This document shows positions 1-10,699 of a stretch of 64,000 nt of DNA, piece after piece (position 1 is the stretch's first letter; every line of letters begins with the position of its first letter). A program made the translations under genes and the position numbers. Location of the stretch: contig NC_065923.1 in NCBI RefSeq assembly GCF_024586455.1, forward strand, positions 45,702,264 through 45,766,263, written 5' to 3'. The DNA is from Bactrocera neohumeralis. Taxonomy: Eukaryota > Arthropoda > Insecta > Diptera > Tephritidae. The notes beneath the pieces were generated by a model. It was not told where the DNA came from. It worked only from the letters and a program-made list of their open reading frames with translations, and ran no database searches.

Positions 1-341
1 TTCCAAACGAAGAAATTAATAAAACTTTTGATGTGAATAATTTTTACCTCTAGACACATATAAATTCAATAGATACACAATAGAGTTGCAGCAGAAAGGA
101 AATTATACGATACCAGTGAACAGAACCTAGGCATTGTGGAATTGACTTTTAGAGAGTTAACAACTTAAGAAAGAAAAAAAAGCGAACGCAACATACTTAT
201 AAGTTATTGTAAGAGAAAAGTTTGGGAATTTGCGACAATTTCTTGAAAAAAAAATAAACAGTAGAGTTGATAACTGCCCCCATTTATAGAGGCAGCCCTT
301 TTGAAAACTGCTCAACGTAAAATGGTGTTTCATTACAGCGA

Positions 342-578
342 TCAGAGTAAACTCAAATGTGATGTGGTAAAAGTATTGCTGTAGTCTTCGAGGAAGTAAT
401 GGTTACTAACCATTTTAAGATAGTATAGTGACTGCCGTTCGTTGGAGGATATTACATATTCGGTTAAAATAACAGCTTCATTAGTTTTCTTTGAGAGTGC
501 ATTTTCTCTCTTCGTATTAGATATAAAAGTGGAGCTGAAGGATTTGGCGATCTTCGAATGAATTATAGTTGTTGACAC
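342..578 (-). other. Unrecognised 78-codon open frame, possible small exon
   Basis: This minus-strand open frame encodes a non-repetitive, mixed-composition peptide (it contains SNTKRENALSKKTNEAV). It matches no family I recognise. It opens on GTG just after an in-frame TAA, and the first ATG is near codon 56, so it is not a conventional single-exon gene. A pyrimidine-rich stretch ending in CAG lies about 30 bases upstream on the minus strand (near 603-615) and could be a splice acceptor. The right arm (53690-54400) keeps the flanks, but its version of the frame is shifted by a deletion and replaced by about 600 bases of other sequence, so any function could reside only in the left copy. It may equally be a chance frame. 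Confidence 0.25.
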
Positions 579-2707
579 TTTGTCTTCTTAGGAACTTTTA
601 CTGACAAAAATTACATTGAAATAGCGTAATCTGCCACTTCAGGGTATATCGATAGAAGAAAAAAAAAACTCTAGCAAACACGACCTTATCCCAAAAAATA
701 TAAAGCAAAGCCCGCTTTCACAGGTTTTTGCTCGATGTAAATACTGAATATATTGCTTGGTCTCCTTCTTTGTCTTTTTATATTTTTTTAGCTAAAATTT
801 TATCAAACAACAAAGAAAGCCATTAACAGCGAATTCGAATTTGTTAATAAAAAACTTTCACAAACAATCTGAGCACAATTTGCATTATCAAGCAAACCAC
901 ACAAGAAAAATAAAATTGGAATTCTAGTTATGGCTGATTAATGTTTGTTCAAATCGGATTAAGTTTATTTAATTAAAGAGTAATACAATTAATTACATAA
1001 TAACCAGGCAGACAACTATGCTCAAAATTAGCTGATAAAATGCTGCCTTAACACCAGATATGTTTGTTTGTATGTATGTACAATTTCTTATGGTTGTACA
1101 CATATTGTTTTACTGTTGTTGTTGTTTATTTATAGCAAATTTAATATTTGTCAATCAAATTTGGTGTATGGGTGAATCTTCGAATACGAATTGCTCTACT
1201 GATAATGGCCACAATAAATGTGGTGAGTGTGTTGAACGCAATAAAACACAACAACAATAGTAAATTGTCATTAGTCTGTGGGTAGTGCGAGCGCAAAACG
1301 ATTGCGCTTCAGCTTACGCGCATTGACGATGAGCAATCCATTGCAGACGCCGCTACGTGCTTGGTCAACTGAACACGCTCAACGCGGCCTTTGAATCGGA
1401 TTTGCGCTAGCGTTCTGTTATTGCATGTTTTATTTAGCAAAGCTTTTTTTCCACCGAATAATTCATTTTTTCGGTTAAATTGTAGCTGTGCTATACTCGT
1501 ATTTAAACGGCGCTTATCTGCAAGCGTAAACAAGAAAAACCGCTTTATCTTTGAAATTGGTTGAAGATTTGGAGCAGCAACTGCTGCCCCGCATTTTTAT
1601 CTCACATAAATGCCTTGCTACTTTGTTAGGTATAGAAATCGGATCCAAGGAGAATAGTGCAATTTCCTGTAATATTTATTCGAACAAACGTTATCTCACT
1701 ATTTACGTGCATATTTGAGTATTAATCGTGCAGCATTTCAAAATATTTACAATCAGCAGAGAGAATGTGTGTAAAATAAGCACCGTAATTCGGTTTCCAT
1801 TGCGCGAGTAGTGAATTATAGCAAAGAAAATAATATTTTGATATTGTAAGCTGAATGGAATTTGAAACGCTTAAGGCTAGGAAATTCCATTCAAACAAGT
1901 GCATCAATTGAAAATATATATTACTAGCTAGTGAAGTCATAATGCGCCAATTGTATTCATTTAATATTCAAATTGCAAAGATATTTCTGTGTGTATGGGT
2001 GGGGGTCTGGCATAGCAATTTCATTTGTTTCAATCAATCTATTTACGCATAAAAATAACAAAACGACACGGGGAAGAAATTATCTCAAATCATTGAACAA
2101 CTGCTTAGCCGCTCAACGCCGCTTCGCGTACCGTAAACATCAAATTTCAAATGCGTCAATGAACTTGGCGCTCAATCAAGCGCAGTACAGTGTGTTTTAT
2201 GGGTGTAAATCTGGTAAATGCCATTTTTTTTTAGTAGATGCAATTAGCGTAGACCGGTTAATTGCTAGCTGGTTAATTGTTAATTTGCAACTTTCTTATC
2301 ATTAGTTAATAAGTATAATCTTTATTTTTCTAAAATATCGTTATAAGATGAATTAATTTTAAAATTCGCTTTCGAACCCCTTTTGGATATAAAACGAGTT
2401 TCGTGAGTTCAATATTTCTAAAAAATAAAAAAGCAGTACTTTCATGAGTCGTTCACATATTTCTTATATATATTTATTTGTAGAATAAAATATTAGACTA
2501 TACCTGCTTTTATAAGTGTGTCTATTTAAATGTTCATTAGCCAAGAGCTTCGCACAGTAGCGTTAATAATTTTATTATTTCGGGTAATCAAGAACAATTT
2601 CATGGAAAAAAGTAAAATAACGTTTTTTATAACATGTCGATTAAGATTTTCTAGTATTTACGAAATAATCTTATGAAAGCTTATTCTTTTCTCAGTAGGT
2701 CAAGTAT
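579..2707. other. Non-coding arm sequence, no gene seen
   Basis: AT-rich sequence pairing with 50900-53640. Short open frames at 1060-1260 and 1973-2305 recur in the other arm. Their differences are mostly amino-acid changing and they run through (TGT)n and (TATG)n simple repeats, so I do not call them genes. Confidence 0.6.
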
Positions 2708-2710
2708 AAT

Positions 2711-3455
2711 TATTATTCTTCATCTTCTTTACTTGCGTAGACAACGCTTAAGCGGTTAAAGCGAAGTTAACAGCGCCAGTCGTTTCTTCTTTTCGCTATT
2801 TGGCGATAATTCTAACTCCACCTGATCTCTCCAACGGAGTTAAGGTCTTCCTCTTCCTCTACTTCCCCCGGCGGATACTACGAATATTCTCAGAGCTGAA
2901 GTATTTTCATCCAATTGGACGACATGACCTAGCCAACGTAGCCGCTGTCTCTTAATTCGCTGAACTTTGTCAATGTTGCCGAATATTCTGTCCAGCTCAT
3001 CGCTCCATCGACTGCGCACTGCCAATGTGCAAAGACCCATAAATCTTCCGCAAAACTTTTCTCTCGAACACTCCTAAGGCCGACTCGTCACATGATGCCA
3101 TTGTCCATGGTTCCGCACCATATAGCTATAGGGAATGATGAGGAACTTGTAGAGTTTGGTCTTTATTCGTCGCGATAGGATTTTACTTTTCAATTACTTT
3201 CCCAGTTCAAAGTAGCACCTGTTGGCAAGAGTTATCCTGCGTTAGATTTCAAGTTGATTGTGTTCGCTGAAGTCGAATTGCAGCATCTGTTGCTTAAGCG
3301 TTGTCCAGCAGTTGCGTGCGGGCGTCGGTCTTGAATCAAGCAGCTCTCCCTATATATGTGTATAAGGACTATATACTACTCACCTAGCGAGGCTGTGTGC
3401 TGGATTTGTGACCCGCCACGTAGAAATCGCTCCCAGTAAAAAGCAAACAACAGCT
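2711..3455 (-). mobile_element. RTE-like LINE fragment, copy A (left arm only)
   Basis: The minus strand encodes the C-terminal part of a non-LTR retrotransposon ORF: RSRWSDELDRIFGNIDKVQ followed by the family signature RLRWLGHVVQLDENTSALR, then a glycine/arginine-rich GGSRGRGRP stretch at 2840-3040. Frames are broken. The low-coordinate end is the 3' terminus (gcggttaaagcg, then an agaagatgaag-type tail). Bases 3370-3455 are a short extra segment of uncertain origin. The other arm runs straight from the match of 2700 to the match of about 3460 (50740-50830) and so provides an empty site. The same family occurs at 18962, 29640, 36960, 59016 and 63190. Clade assignment (RTE-like) is tentative. 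Confidence 0.75.
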
Positions 3456-3719
3456 TCAGTGAATCAATATTAAATAAATAATCGAATTCCTCTCCTCATA
3501 TGGTTACCTAGAAAAACAACTTACTTAAAGTTATCATTCTACATCATTCAATTATTCTTTAAACGTTAAATCTTAATAGAATTCCAGAATTTGTATCCAA
3601 AGATAAATTCATCCTTGTCGAGCTTAATCACTGACACAAACCTTTCGCCAAAAGACAAGTCTTTGCCATTATGTTTTAAAGATTATTTCGAGCAATTAAC
3701 CTTCGGTTGGCTCGAATAA

Positions 3720-4360
3720 ATTCCAATCGAGGGGCTCGATTATCGGCCATTTTTTGCAGCAATTAAGGTCGTATGTCGGCAATAAAGCGCCAATATTTCC
3801 ATCCAAGAGAGTTATTAATCACGGCTCTAGAGCGTTCCCCATTAAATGTAACATAATTTTGCCGGCTTCATTTTTGAAGATATATGGACCAATGGTCCCC
3901 TCTGCCTACAGAGCACAACAAACAGAGATTTTTTACAGATGGAAACGCTGAAAACAAATTTCTTGTGAAATTGACTATCGCGTTTCGGACACATTCACCG
4001 AACGAGCGACGCGTTTGATGATTGTTCGCTTTCAATTTTTGGATGAGTAGGACTTTGTAACCCGCAAACCAATATCGGTTCACAAATTCTTCCATTAAGT
4101 GGGGGGCCACAATTCAAATTGTTGCACGCAATGGCCGATGAACTCTTTCGGGTCTTCTGCAATACTTTGCAACCGACTCCACTGGGCAATTATTTTGGCC
4201 AAATATTGGACGCAGCACACATTGCGTATTGCGAACCGAACTATTATTTTGACAATAAATTTGTACGAATTGCAAACATTTTTCCGTAGTAAGTTTATTC
4301 ATCAGGAAAAGCCAAACGAAACTGAATATAAATCTCGTAAGAACTGTTGAAAAGCCAAAC
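3720..4360 (-). pseudogene. IS630/Tc1-mariner-type transposase remnant, shared by both arms
   Basis: Minus-strand frames contain FVNRYWFAGYKVLLIQKLKA and NHQTRRSFGECV, signature words of a widespread insect DDE transposase family whose intact members read YK-LIQ-LKPNDHQTRR-FGEW before the catalytic core. Frames are interrupted throughout. The partner at 49960-50690 carries the same remnant in mirror orientation, so this insertion predates the duplication. No terminal inverted repeats could be fixed. Confidence 0.75.
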
Positions 4361-4639
4361 TCTCAAAAAATTATTGCTTCGTTGAAAACCACACGCCTAA
4401 AAACAGCCCGAGAAGCCACAACAACAAGGCGAGTTGAATTTGATACAAGAAATTATTCCCGATAAGGGATATGATTAAAGTGATATAAACGTTCGAATGA
4501 CTTAGAAGACACTCTTTTCAAGCGACTGCTATAGATTTTTCAATTCAATACTCTCTAATGCTTGGCGAATCGAAGAAGCTGTGAAAATACACATACATAT
4601 GTATAGTATATGAGTAACATAAAACATTCGCGCTAATTT

Positions 4640-4910
4640 TGAAAATATCAGAAGCTGTCAATATCTCTAATACATTATGGCAGAAATTTCGAGAATGAAG
4701 TGCCTGCAATTGAAGCTCGCGATATTGGCGACATATGGTTGCAACAAGACGTGAGCGGATAACTTCACGTTTTAGGCCGGTCGATTGATCACCAAGATCG
4801 TCCATGCGGACGAGTCATCGAAAATTGGACCACAGATGGACCATTTGAGAAGTAGTCGCGACCAAAATTTGAATAAGAAAAAAGAAATGTGGTGTCGTGG
4901 AACACCAGGT
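4640..4910 (+). pseudogene. Transposase C-terminal scrap (IS630-type)
   Basis: Broken plus-strand frames read WLQQD near 4730, then VIENWTT-DGPFEK near 4818-4850 and a following RPKFE. This corresponds to the last catalytic-domain residues and the usual C-terminal helix (-VIENW-RMDHLR-SRG-) of the same DDE family, with the segment between them lost. The upstream part (4600-4710) pairs with 49620-49710, so at least part is shared by both arms. Confidence 0.55.
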
Positions 4911-4979
4911 ACTAACGAAGTTCCTTCGGATAATGTAGAATCGATACAATTTGCAAAAAAAATTGTGCTTAATTTTATG

Positions 4980-6800
4980 TAGGTTGTCCTGATTTTTCTC
5001 TCAAATTTCGCTGATTAGTTTTTATTTAAGTACAGATAAGTATTAAGAAAACTCTACTGTCGTCCTACTGCCGTCGGCAAATATAGGAAATATTCAAGTT
5101 AGCGGGAACGACAACTGTCGGCCTGCAGTTGTGTAGTCGTGCAGCTGTCAAAATAACAGTGTCCATAAGAACGTCTGTATTTTAATATTTGACAGATGTA
5201 GTTTGCAGTCTGTCGCGCTCTATGTGTTCCGCACTTCACTCAAAACTAATTTGCATACACAATAATGTTACAGATTTTCATGCCTAATTATTTTGCAAAA
5301 CCTAAAGGTAGGCTATAACTAGCGATCTTACAGTCTTTTCCTTACGGGTTATTTCTTACGGGTTTTTTCTTACGGTTTTGCTATCACTTTTTTTCAGTTA
5401 GGTCCCGCAGCAAAATCCCTATCTTCTCCAAGCCTGCCGTAAGGAACTTCGTTCCAATAATGATAATAAACATTCACCATTTCTTTAAAAAAGTAGGGAA
5501 CGTCGAAATGGATTACTCTTTACAAAACACAAAACAGTCATCACTAGACTACTTCGACTTAACGTGGAGTCATCGCTAAGCTACTTTTCCTATTTAACTT
5601 TGTTGCTTGTGCTTGATTTAACCGAGTTCACGATGAAAACTTAAGGGGCTTACCTGTATACATTGCAGCAATATATTTTCGAAATCAACATTAACTATAT
5701 TTACAAAAACAAAATTAACGAAAGTATTTCAATATACATATCTATGTTTATAACCTAATCAGTCCAGTCAGTTTCACCGTGCAATTTACTGTATTTGCCA
5801 TGCCAGTGCACTGCGACTTCATAAATCTCATCAGCCAAACTCATTCAAACATACTTATGCTGAAAGGCCTGCGCCTCCAATATGCATCTGACTTTATAGA
5901 GTCCATTAATCAATTCAAAATATATACAAAAGTACATGCATAAATATTTTTTATTGGCAATGCGCTGGTCATACTATAAATTGCAGTTATTGTTATTGTT
6001 GCCTTTTTGTGGCTACAAGCAATTTATTGCAACACTGCCTTGTTTACTGCAGAATTTCGTTGCTTCTCGCTTGGTGCCTAATGTTCGGAACGCATCAAAG
6101 CTTTGAATCCATCTTGTCATGACTGTCACTCACAATCCATCCGAATAAACTTGCGTTGCGAATATGCATAAAATATTGGCGGCAAAATGCATTATTATTG
6201 TTGCTGTTGTTATTCACAGCTCAACGGGCTTCCATAATGAAAACTATATTATGTATTTATCGCACACAAATATTTACATTACTATATGATCGAAGCTGCA
6301 CAGGCGTGTTCAAACTACGTACAAACATCGATATATGGAAGTGAATGTAAATATTATAGACTAATTCTTCATTATTTCATTAATTCGAATTCTAGGCGAT
6401 TTATTGCACAGGTATTAAACACATTTTGAAAAATTTATTAAATACGTGTATTAACATAAACAAACCTAATTTCATAGTATTTTAATAATTCGGGTTTACG
6501 GCTTTCTAAAATGTTTATAGCTAAAAGTGCCTAAACTGAGATATGCACATAATTTTCGAATTTTGAAAAGATTTGCAGATAGTTTATTTGTCTTTTTTCT
6601 TTTTAAGTTTATAGTCAGATTATATATTGCAGCAACTTTGTTAATGAGATTTTGAATATGCTTATGCAACTCTCTTTCTAAATTTTAATTTGTAACAAAA
6701 AATAATAAATAAAAGTAAAGTGTTTAGAAGATTTTCTTTTTAATAACATTAACAACATTTAATTAACAAACACATAGAAGCATCAAATTTATTGGGAAAT
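4980..6800. other. Non-coding arm sequence, no gene seen
   Basis: Sequence 5690-6690 pairs closely with 48410-49440. A 62-codon frame at 6156-6344 recurs in the partner (48753-49103, minus strand). It is built around a (TTG/TTA)n tract and has no family resemblance. Nothing else supportable is seen. Confidence 0.55.
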
Positions 6801-6847
6801 CTTTATTATCATTCGAAATAACATTCTTCGGCATTTTTGTTTTTTTT

Positions 6848-7470
6848 TTGGGATATAATCTCTTTGAAATGTTGACCAAGGCTCCAATTTTCATAACGCG
6901 TTTAAACGATTCAACTGGTAACTCGCGAATGACATGCGTAATGTTTTACTCAAAGACCAGACTTTATATATCTTTAGACTTATCTTCACAGAAAAAGTCA
7001 AACGGTGCGATTTCCCACGACATTGGTGGCCAATCGATAGGTACAAAACGTGAAATTATCATTTTTGAACCGTTGATTCCACCGCCGCACAAACCACATC
7101 AAACCGTTGTCTTTCAGTATAAAATGACAGCTCGTGAGTCCCTTCAGGTCGCTCTTCGTTCCAGATCCCCCAATTTTTCTTGTTTAGATGTCCATTAAAC
7201 CAGAAATGGGCCTCATCGCTGAAAAAAATTTGGCTCGAAAACGTCGGATCTTTTTGAAACTATTCAAGAGCCCATAGAGCGAAGCAATGTCGCTTGGGAG
7301 AAGGAGCGGCTTCAGTTCTTCCATAAGCTATATTTTGTACGCTTTCAATTTGATCTCGACGAAAAATGCGCTAAGTCGTTCCATACGTCAGACCGAGTTG
7401 CTGCGAACGGCGCCTAGTCGACTCTCTACAGTTTTCGTGTACACTCTTAGCTACGGCTGTTATATTTTCT
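6848..7470 (-). pseudogene. Mariner-like transposase remnant (family sharing 20945-21600)
   Basis: The minus strand shows pieces of a DDE transposase C-terminus: RSIDWPPMSWEIAPFDFFL around 6990-7045, a degenerate form of the RS-DLTP-DFFLW motif that follows the last catalytic aspartate, and the trailing ITHVIRELPVES helix near 6905-6950. The N-terminal-type sequence reappears toward 7300-7470. Frames are heavily broken. The right arm lacks it between the partners of 6690 and 7540. The best relative in the window is 20945-21600, which shares ggtaactcgcgaatgacatgcg with one difference. Confidence 0.65.
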
Positions 7471-7788
7471 TCACTGCGTGTTTAACTTGTGTGAAATTAG
7501 TCGAAAATCTAATTTATGTTCATGCTATTGTTCATAATCCTAATAAGATGGAATATAGTAAGATGAAACGTTAAGTGTAGCCTTTACATAAGGTATACGT
7601 ACTATATTGTTATTAAATAGCGATCTACCTTTCAATCAAGCAAAATTTCTATCACTGCTTTTCAGTGGATTGACTTTATAATCATCAAATTGAAATTATT
7701 TAAATATTTAATTCTCAGAATACTTATTTCAAATTATAATAAGTTGAATTTTTATTTTAATCTACCTTAAAGGCAATTACGAAGAATA

Positions 7789-8560
7789 CTGGGTTTGTCC
7801 GGAAAGTAATAGGACCGATTCGATTAAAAAAAATTATTGAACCAATCGTTGCAATTCTTTAAGAACTTTCAAAATAGTCTCTTTCTGCGTCGGCGCAGTG
7901 CTGCCAGCGCGGTTTCCAAGCATTGGAGGCGTCACGTCCTTTTCAGGCAAGGAAACAAAAAAGTCCGAGGAGGCCACATCTGGGCTGTACGGCAGCTGAG
8001 GAAGCCGGCCTTGGTTAGGTAGCTGGTCACAAGTGGCGTTGGCGTGGTGCAACTTCCAATCGGTTGCTATGCCTTGTCGGACCCGATTGACCCTTCGCTT
8101 GAGTCTCTTGAGGACTTCCACGTAAAACTTGGCATTGACGGTTTGTCCAGGAGGAACAAATGTATGATGGACGATGCCTTCGTCGTTTTTATCTCGTTTT
8201 TACTTTGGATTTGCTCATTCTTCAGCGACCTCTTCCCGGCCCTCCAAAAAGGCCTGGTGCCACTGAAATACACCACTTCTTGCTAAACCAACATCTGGGT
8301 ATGCCTGCTTGATCATATCAAACATCTCTGTCGCAGATATACTAATTTTCACACAGAATTTAATCGCGTACCTCTCCTCTAACGAACGGTGCAACACTCA
8401 CAGAAACACGTCGCGCGAAAATGTTTTTTCTCTCCAGGTGCTGGGAGACAACTGATCAGCCGCTCGTTCGTTAGCTAAGAACGCCCTTTATCCAATCCAT
8501 CAGTACAATCGCTTCGGAAGAAAATCAGTCCTATCACTTCGCAAACCCGGGCAAACCCTG
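7789..8560 (-). mobile_element. Internally deleted mariner with TA duplication, left arm only
   Basis: Terminal inverted repeats are visible: ctgggtttgtccggaaagta at 7789, and the complement of gcaaaccctg ending at 8560. Both continue into ataggac-gatt. TA flanks both ends (7787-7788 and 8561-8562). Minus-strand frames encode mariner pieces: DMIKQAYPDVGLARSGVFQWH and FLEGREEVAEE of the N-terminal helix-turn-helix region (8215-8397), and LPYSPDVASSDFF of the C-terminal catalytic region (7834-8121). At 772 bp it is well short of a full 1.3 kb mariner and its transposase is dead. The right arm near 45545 is the unoccupied site. Confidence 0.85.
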
Positions 8561-8562
8561 TA

Positions 8563-8807
8563 TCTCTGTAGGTACTGCCACGGAAAACGCCACCAAAATA
8601 AAGAGGCAACAATGCCGTCGACATCAAGTAGTATTTGCCATAAAACTTAACCGAGCAAATGATTTAAACTGCTGTTATTATGTTATTTAACCAGAATCCT
8701 CCTTTTGCGTCTAGAGCCCGCAAGCTACTCGCCTGGGATCTCTGACAACAAAGCTCATAAAAGAATTGGTTAAGCGGGAAGTGTATTATTGTAGCGGTTT
8801 AATAATT
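8563..8807. other. Conserved arm sequence, no gene
   Basis: Closely matches the reverse complement of 45255-45540 apart from small indels. No open frame of note. Confidence 0.6.
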
Positions 8808-8811
8808 ATAC

Positions 8812-9332
8812 CCTGAACAGGGTATATTAAGTTTGTCACGAAGTTTGTAACACCCAGAAGGAAGCTTCGGAGACCCTATAAAGTATATACATAAATGATC
8901 AGTATGTTGAGCTGAGTCGATTTAGCCATGTCCGTCTGTCTGTCTGTCCGTCCGTCCGTCTGTATACATACGAACCACTCCCTCAGTTTTTAAGATATCG
9001 TTTTGAAATTTTGCAAACGTCATTTTCTCTTCACGAAGCTGCTCATTTGTTGGAATTGCCGTTATCGGACCACTATAGCATATAGATACCCTACAAACTG
9101 AACGATGGAATCAAGGGCTTGTATGGAAAACTTTCGCATTTGACGTGGTATCTTCACGAAATTTGACATGAATTACTGCTTAAGATAATAATATAATCTC
9201 CGAAAAAAATGTTCAGATCGAATTACTATAGCGTTTAGCTTCCATACAAACTGAACACATAGTTACTAAAATAAATGCACCTGTGAAGGGTATATTAGCT
9301 TCGGTGCAGCCGAAGTTAACGTTTTTTCTTGT
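8812..9332. mobile_element. Unclassified 521-bp dispersed repeat with empty site in the other arm
   Basis: The element starts ccctgaacagggtatatta and ends gccgaagttaacgttttttc-ttgt. TATA lies on both sides (8808-8811, 9333-9336) and once at the empty site in the right arm (about 45249-45252). Inside is a pyrimidine-rich tgtctgtccgtccgtccgtc tract (about 8936-8962). There is no coding capacity and I see no long terminal inverted repeat. A second, partial copy ends with the same gaagttaacgttttttcttg at 30784-30803. This repeat type resembles dispersed repeats of flies that I know but cannot name. Confidence 0.75.
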
Positions 9333-9336
9333 TATA

Positions 9337-10230
9337 ATTGAAAGCGTCACAATCTGCTCATTAAACTTAAAGCAAACAGCGACAATAACGCTAAGCGTCG
9401 AGTTGCCAGTGGCGAGCGACAAAAGGCGAGTGTCGACAAGGGGTTAGTGGCAGACGTTGAATTAAGTGTACAACTAATTTGACACCATTAGTGTCAACTA
9501 AAAAGCGGTTGCTAACCGCATACGGTGAACAAATTTCAATTGCCACTGCGGCGGTTTAAGGTTTTAAGTTTTGTGGCAAGTAATGGAGTACGGTTATGCT
9601 ACCATAGCGGCAAATGGTGAACAAGAGTAATAAATTACCGGTTTACTGGGTGCGTACTTGCCGCACTTTGATGCCATAATTGTATTTATATTTTTGTTGT
9701 TATTGTTGATATTTGTTGTTGGTGGCACAATAAATATTACTATTGCTCGTTAAACAAGCTATCTAAGACTGTGCCACTGGCATGTGACACGCTGTAGCTG
9801 GTGAAGACTGGGAGTAACAGATACCGCAAGTGCAATTTTGCTAAATTAGCCGCATTAATGAGTGTTTTGTTGCCATTCGATGGAGCAGTTAGAAATAATA
9901 TAGTGGAAAGCGCTAATGGACTTTAGAGGAAATTATTTTCATAATAATTGCAAAGTGTATTCTTATTTAGATATTTATATATTAAGTAATGTTCAATTAA
10001 ATAAATATATCTAAACAATTTATAAAATACTTCTCGAAGGTATTACTTATGCATTACTTAATAAAAGTTTAGGAAAATTTAGAAAAATAAAATTTTGCAG
10101 GCAATGTTATCGGCAATTGCCGTAATCCGTAAAATCTTACTTGCATAAAATGTATCTGTATGGCAAGTTTCAACTAGAATCATCTTGAAGAAAGGGTTAA
10201 AGCTGGTGGGAATTGCTTGTGGAAGAGTCT
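9337..10230. other. Conserved non-coding arm block
   Basis: This pairs with 44390-45250 with high identity, including the ttgtcaccattag/ctaatggtgtcaa region (9480-9500 with 45090-45115) and tephritid-like ttgttgttattgttg tracts. Short frames on either strand recur in both arms but show no protein family. Confidence 0.55.
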
Positions 10231-10254
10231 AATGTCGTGAATTATTGTCACACA

Positions 10255-10607
10255 TTACACCTTAAGTTTCGCTGAGGGTGAGAAAACGGATCTCCTTGTG
10301 TTCACAAGAAAGCACAAAATTCCTCTCTGGAGGTTCCCTTCGATAGATGGGACACAACTCTTTCTAACCAAGTATCTTGGAGTAGTATTGGATAGCAAAC
10401 TACTGTGGAACCACAATGTGGAAGAAAGAGTGAGAAAAGCTAGCAATGCCTTATATGCGCAAAGGTAAATGCTCGGCACAACCTGGGGACTCTTTCCCTC
10501 TGTCATACACTGATGCTTTTCGGTGCAATAGTTTGGTGGACAAGCGTACGGAAATCCACCTACCGGAATCAAATGGAAAAGATCCAGAGGCTCACTACGC
10601 TGTACAT
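10255..10607 (+). pseudogene. LOA-type LINE A, reverse transcriptase tail, upstream piece
   Basis: Broken plus-strand frames read ENGSPCVHKKAQNSSLEVPF and continue through a YLG-type region (QVSWSSIG) to EKIQRLTTLY. This is the thumb/connection part of a LINE reverse transcriptase. The same element is uninterrupted in mirror orientation at 42940-44350, so it predates the duplication. Here it is split by LOA-B after 10607 and resumes at 13638. Confidence 0.75.
10597..10607 (+). repeat. Target-site duplication of LOA-B, left copy
   Basis: acgctgtacat here is repeated exactly at 13627-13637, flanking the LOA-B insertion. Confidence 0.85.
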
Positions 10608-10699
10608 CGGTAGGTAGGTAGGAGTGCAGCCCTATCGGGCTCAATTAGCACTTGATGTGCCATTTTGATACACTATTCGTAGAACCCCTGTATCTGCTA

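Noticed and set aside
1060..1260. 66-codon frame conserved in the other arm (52754-52960), looking like a small cysteine-rich membrane peptide
   Set aside because: The conserved look follows from arm identity. The cysteines come from a (TGT)n tract, and most differences between arms change the amino acid, as expected without selection.
6156..6344. 62-codon frame also present at 48753-49103
   Set aside because: Runs through a trinucleotide tract (leucine run), shows no family similarity, and recurs only because the arms are duplicates.
8936..8965. tgtctgtccgtccgtc tract as an independent microsatellite or regulatory site
   Set aside because: It is an internal part of the dispersed repeat at 8812-9332, and similar tracts occur in other copies of fly repeats.
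10255..10644. 129-codon minus-strand frame
   Set aside because: Shadow of the LOA-A reverse transcriptase coding on the plus strand. It also crosses the LOA-B insertion boundary.
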